From contig JAQULN010000135.1 in NCBI GenBank assembly GCA_028718575.1, positions 1 through 7,550 on the forward strand: 7,550 bases of DNA, written 5' to 3'. A program made the translations under genes and the position numbers. The DNA is from Candidatus Krumholzibacteriia bacterium (GTDB lineage Bacteria; Krumholzibacteriota; Krumholzibacteriia; LZORAL124-64-63). Below the pieces are notes generated by a model. It was not told the origin of the DNA, searched no databases, and saw only the letters and a program-made list of their open reading frames with translations. Numbering within the stretch: the stretch's first letter is position 1; each line of letters opens with the position of its first letter. This document shows, in pieces, positions 6,480 to 7,550 of this stretch.

Positions 6480-6943
6480 GTACCCCCGGCAATCCGACCA
6501 CGCCGACGACCGCGACGGAATCGACGGCTGCCGAGATCCGCGCCCTCGTTGCTTCCTTCGCGGACGTCGCGCGGCGCTTTGATCTCGATCGCCTGGCTGA
6601 CTACTACGCTGCCGATGTACGCGCGTTCGATGCGATCAACCAGCTCGAATTCCGCGGGCGCGATGTTTACTTGCGGCACTGGGCCGATTGCCTCGCCCAG
6701 TGCAACGGTCCGATGATCTTCGAAACCGACCATCTGGAGATCGAGTCCGCCGGCGACCTCGCCGTTGCCCATTGCCTGACGCGCTGCGGAGGCGTCGACG
6801 ACCAGGGCCAGGAGCACACCTCGTGGATGCGCGCCACCATAGTCTTTCGCAAGCTCGCCGGCCGCTGGCAAACCGTCCACGAGCATTTCTCGCTGCCGGT
6901 CGACATGGAGACGGGGCAGATGCTGGGCGGACTCAAGCCGTGA
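6476..6943 (+). CDS. NTF2/SnoaL-like (ketosteroid isomerase-fold) protein
   Basis: A 155-residue protein of the SnoaL/DUF4440-type NTF2-like superfamily, a cone-shaped alpha+beta fold used by small isomerases, hydrolases and ligand-binding proteins. After a low-complexity Thr/Pro N-terminus (1-16) comes the first helix (AAEIRALVASFADVARRFDLDRLADYYAADV). FDAINQLEFRGRDVYLRHWADCL (51-73), SWMRATIVFRK (116-126), GRWQTVHEHFSLPVDMETG (129-147) and a terminal LKP follow the pattern of the subgroup ending in HEH.S.P.D. The ATG has AAGGA 7 nt upstream (6464-6468). It stands alone behind its own promoter and converges with the exported-protein gene after 21 nt. No signal peptide is seen, so it is probably cytoplasmic. 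Substrate is unknown: family membership is clear, but activity cannot be deduced. Confidence 0.85.
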   Translation: MSTPGNPTTPTTATESTAAEIRALVASFADVARRFDLDRLADYYAADVRAFDAINQLEFRGRDVYLRHWADCLAQCNGPMIFETDHLEIESAGDLAVAHCLTRCGGVDDQGQEHTSWMRATIVFRKLAGRWQTVHEHFSLPVDMETGQMLGGLKP

Positions 6944-6964
6944 TTCGCCGCCGCGCCTCCTTCG

Positions 6965-7550
6965 CTACTGCAGCAACGTCAGCTTGCGGGTGATGGCTCG
7001 GTCGTGGGTTGTGAGCCGGTAGAAGTAGTTGCCCGACGGCACGCTGCGGCCACGCGCGTCGCGCCCCTGCCAGCGGACCTCATGGCGGCCGACCGCCTGC
7101 CAGCCGTCCGCGAGTTCGACCACGAGGCGGCCGCGCTGGTCGAGGATTTGCAGTCGTACTGCCATGCTCTGCGGCAGATCGTACGCGATGGTGGTGGCCG
7201 GATTGAAAGGATTGGGCCAGTTCGGCAGGAGACCGACTGCGGCGGGCGCCGCGTCGATCGCGGTCACCTCGGCTTGCCAGCCGGCCAGCCGGGCCATCAT
7301 CCACCAGAAGGCGCGTCCCTTGCGGTAGCAATTGAAGCAATGCGAATGCGCGCAGCTGCCGCAGAGCGGGCAGGTATTCTGGCCGCACCAGACGCTGCAC
7401 CAGTTGCAGCCGTCGTCGTCCTCGGGGTACCAGACGCCGTCGGGATCGTAGCTCTCGATGTCGGCGAAGTCGAAGAGCACCTTGCCGCCGGCCGCGCAGA
7501 AGTCGCGGATCTGATTGTTGCGCTGGTAGAGATTGCCGTCAGGGCCGGTG
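6965..7550 (-). CDS. Exported Cys-rich protein with type IX/FlgD-like C-terminal sorting domain (5' end cut by window edge)
   Basis: The visible 194 C-terminal residues fall in two parts. The first (about 1-95) reads IRDFCAAGGKVLFDFADIE, then YDPDGVWYPEDDDGCNWC, a dense Cys/His patch with CPLC, CGSC and HSHCFNC, and KGRAFWWMMARLAGW. I recall similar sequences in large exported proteins of uncultured FCB-group bacteria but know no assigned function. After a short linker, LLPNWPNPFNPATTIAYDLP begins the roughly 80-residue sorting/FlgD Ig-like domain (VRLQILDQRGRLVVEL, GRHEVRWQGRDARGRSVPSG, NYFYRLTTHDRAITRKLTLLQ). Such domains direct proteins across the outer membrane by type IX-like secretion. 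The reading frame stays open to 7550, and a GTG at 7480 is not a credible start because conserved sequence continues upstream. The signal peptide and catalytic region, if any, lie outside the window. Confidence 0.85.
   Translation of the reverse strand, partial: TGPDGNLYQRNNQIRDFCAAGGKVLFDFADIESYDPDGVWYPEDDDGCNWCSVWCGQNTCPLCGSCAHSHCFNCYRKGRAFWWMMARLAGWQAEVTAIDAAPAAVGLLPNWPNPFNPATTIAYDLPQSMAVRLQILDQRGRLVVELADGWQAVGRHEVRWQGRDARGRSVPSGNYFYRLTTHDRAITRKLTLLQ

Noticed and set aside
7365..7440. Cys-pair motifs as haem c or CRISPR/zinc-finger signatures
   Set aside because: No CxxC is followed by His as needed for haem attachment, and the spacing does not fit a standard zinc finger. They are kept only as an unexplained Cys cluster.

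Overview
This is a GC-rich bacterial window (roughly two-thirds G+C by eye). It carries ordinary housekeeping and accessory genes plus one decayed stretch. The best clue to the host is at the right edge: an exported protein ending in a type IX-secretion/FlgD-like C-terminal sorting domain (PNPFNPATTI motif and a terminal Ig-like strand pattern). Together with high GC and mixed ATG/TTG starts behind good Shine-Dalgarno sites, this suggests a diderm of the FCB group, most likely an uncultured candidate phylum of the Eisenbacteria/Krumholzibacteriota kind. That placement is inference.

Layout from left to right. (1) Positions 1-1083, minus strand: a two-gene molybdenum-hydroxylase maturation operon. 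A MocA-type nucleotidyltransferase (TTG start) is followed 28 nt later by an XdhC-family protein that runs off the left edge. (2) Positions 1084-1823: no intact gene. The left part (about 1140-1500) is lower in GC and matches nothing I recognise. The right part (about 1510-1786) holds a frameshifted 3' fragment of a Spy/CpxP-like periplasmic sensor gene. (3) Positions 1824-2249, minus strand: a small multi-pass membrane protein. (4) Positions 2417-3832, plus strand: a beta-CASP metallo-beta-lactamase RNase. (5) Positions 3852-6172, minus strand: a 63-residue Cys/Trp-rich small protein whose stop overlaps the start of tex (ATGA). tex converges on the RNase gene with only 19 nt between them. (6) Positions 6173-6475: a divergent regulatory region with a strong inverted repeat, a good sigma-70-type promoter and a possible 21-codon leader ORF. 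(7) Positions 6476-6943, plus strand: an NTF2/SnoaL-like protein. (8) Positions 6965-7550, minus strand: the C-terminal part of the exported Cys-rich protein with the sorting domain.

Functional links: MocA and XdhC act together in inserting or modifying the molybdenum cofactor of xanthine-dehydrogenase-type enzymes, so such an enzyme is probably encoded nearby outside the window. The beta-CASP nuclease and Tex both act on RNA/transcription, but they are convergent and not co-transcribed. The most notable arrangement is the translational coupling of the small WCPGWK protein to Tex. I found no CRISPR array, tRNA, rRNA, intact mobile element or defence system.
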